DNA of 5,597 nucleotides from Pseudomonadota bacterium. GTDB taxonomy: Bacteria; Pseudomonadota; Alphaproteobacteria; Acetobacterales; Acetobacteraceae. Positions 4,685-5,597 of the stretch are shown here, piece by piece. The notes under the pieces are model-generated. The model was not told where the DNA came from, made no database searches, and worked only from the letters and a program-made list of their open reading frames with translations. The stretch lies in contig JAKBCX010000129.1 of NCBI GenBank assembly GCA_021807465.1, forward strand, positions 1-5,597. The letters are read 5' to 3'. The position numbers were made by a program, and so were the translations under genes. Within the stretch, counting starts at the first letter, position 1; each line of letters begins with the position of its first letter.

Positions 4685-5597
4685 ATGGGCACGCTGCTAA
4701 CACAAACGCCGCAGGAAAAGGCACCGCAGATGCGGCGTGGCGGGCGGCGTGCGCTGTTTGGCGGCATCGACCTCGGCACCAATAATTGCCGTATGCTGCT
4801 CGGCACCCCATCCTCCCACGGCTTCCATGTGCTCGACAGTTTTTCCCGAGTCGTCCGGCTGGGCGAGGGGCTGCATGAAACAGGCCGGCTTTCCCCCTTG
4901 GCCATGGAGCGGGCCATAGCCTCGCTGCGAATATGCGCCGAGCGGGCGCAGCGCTGGGCCGAGGCATCGGGCGAGGGCGGGGGCGGCATCAGGCTGCGCG
5001 CCATCGCCACCGAGGCTTGCCGCCAGGCCGAAAACGGCGCCGATTTCGTGGCCCGCGCGCGGGAAGTAACGGGCTTGCCCCTGGAAATCATCAATGCGCG
5101 CGAGGAGGCCGAGCTGGCCGTGGAAAGCTGCGCCTCGCTCATCGGCAAAGAGGTGCGCCGCGCCCTGCTGTTCGATATTGGCGGCGGCTCCACCGAAATT
5201 GCCTGGGTACGCGTGCAGCCGGGCGAGGCCCCGGCGCTTATCGGCTACGTCTCGCTGCCCATCGGGGTTGTCACCCTGTCCGAGCATTGCGCCGAGACCT
5301 GCTATACCCCCGGCGGTTTCACCAGGCTGGTCGATAACATCGCCGCCATGCTCCGCCCGTTCGAGACCGTGCACCGCATTGGCGAGGAAATCCGCCGTGG
5401 CGGAGTGCAGATGCTGGGCACCTCTGGCACCGTAACCACCCTGGCCGGCGTGTCGCTAAAGCTAGACCGCTACCGCCGCGGGCTGGTGGACGGGCTGGCG
5501 CTGGACCGCCACGCTGTGGAATCCGCCCTGGCCGAAACCCGCGCCTTGGGGCGCGACGGGCTGGCCCGCCACCCCTGCATTGGCGCCGAACGGGTGG
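4685..5597 (+). CDS. Ppx/GppA-family phosphatase, partial at right edge
   Basis: The first 304 residues of an exopolyphosphatase / guanosine pentaphosphate phosphatase (Ppx/GppA) protein; the stop lies beyond the window. These cytosolic ASKHA-fold enzymes remove terminal phosphates from polyphosphate or convert pppGpp to ppGpp in the stringent response. Visible motifs: GGIDLGTNNCRMLLG at 26-40 (phosphate-1 loop); AIATEACRQAENG at 106-118; INAREEAELA at 136-145 with the catalytic Glu of the EEA motif; LLFDIGGGSTEIAW at 161-174 (phosphate-2); SLPIGVVTLSE at 190-200; and MLGTSGTVTTLAG at 243-255 (adenosine-site motif). Alphaproteobacterial members run about 340-400 residues, so most of the protein is here. 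An in-frame stop at 4664-4666 limits the start. ATG 4685 lacks a good Shine-Dalgarno sequence, and the in-frame ATG at 4730 (MRRGGRRALFGG) is an alternative closer to the conserved core. Ppx and GppA activity cannot be separated by sequence at this level. The GC content (43/60 at 5101-5160) looks native. Confidence 0.93.
   Translation, partial: MGTLLTQTPQEKAPQMRRGGRRALFGGIDLGTNNCRMLLGTPSSHGFHVLDSFSRVVRLGEGLHETGRLSPLAMERAIASLRICAERAQRWAEASGEGGGGIRLRAIATEACRQAENGADFVARAREVTGLPLEIINAREEAELAVESCASLIGKEVRRALLFDIGGGSTEIAWVRVQPGEAPALIGYVSLPIGVVTLSEHCAETCYTPGGFTRLVDNIAAMLRPFETVHRIGEEIRRGGVQMLGTSGTVTTLAGVSLKLDRYRRGLVDGLALDRHAVESALAETRALGRDGLARHPCIGAERV

Noticed and set aside
4663..5374. Minus-strand open frames opposite gppA (4663-5193, 4697-5374)
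   Set aside because: They are antisense to a clear Ppx/GppA sequence; no motifs are visible.
1..5597. CRISPR array, insertion sequence ends, toxin-antitoxin or defence genes
   Set aside because: I saw no regularly spaced repeats, transposase or recognisable defence or toxin gene on either strand.

Overview
The window looks like a chromosomal stretch of a GC-rich proteobacterium, most likely an alphaproteobacterium (possibly Acetobacteraceae-like). This rests on the high-GC coding style, a Ppx/GppA-family gene and a tRNA-Gln that begins with U1. No species can be named from the sequence alone.

Layout, left to right. Positions 1-270 hold no recognisable gene; there are two short inverted repeats and then a clear ribosome binding site. 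Positions 271-837 (+) encode a complete 188-residue isochorismatase-family hydrolase whose usual nucleophilic cysteine is replaced by glycine. After a 31-bp convergent gap, one open frame of 1169 codons runs on the minus strand from 4378 to 869. Its first half (residues about 1-505) is a tyrosine recombinase (phage or island integrase) with all catalytic residues in place. Its second half (residues about 513-1169) is a nearly full-length FUSC-family (fusaric acid resistance / aromatic acid exporter-like) inner-membrane protein. The two are joined in frame at about 2840-2866. A complete tRNA-Gln(CTG) gene lies at 4455-4528 on the same strand, 76 bp upstream of the integrase start. A divergent Ppx/GppA-family phosphatase gene starts at 4685 (or 4730) and runs off the right edge.

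Interpretation. The order tRNA 3' end, then integrase reading away from it, is the classic edge of an element integrated into a tRNA gene. Here the rest of the element appears to be missing: the integrase loses its C-terminal tail just after the catalytic tyrosine and runs straight into the FUSC transporter, which has lost its own N-terminus and part of its first membrane helix. The simplest reading is a deletion that removed the interior of an integrated element and joined int to the FUSC gene. The product is either a chimeric protein or two remnants, with FUSC possibly translated from an internal ATG at 2854 that has an AAGGGG sequence 9 nt upstream. Hand counts of 60-base samples give about 48-53% GC in the integrase half, against about 72% in samples of the isochorismatase and gppA genes, and 50-72% in samples of the FUSC half. 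This fits a foreign origin for the integrase.

The genes do not form an obvious operon. The isochorismatase-like gene and FUSC converge, and gppA and tRNA-Gln diverge from a shared 156-bp spacer. A shared role for the hydrolase and the FUSC exporter in handling small aromatic acids is possible but speculative.
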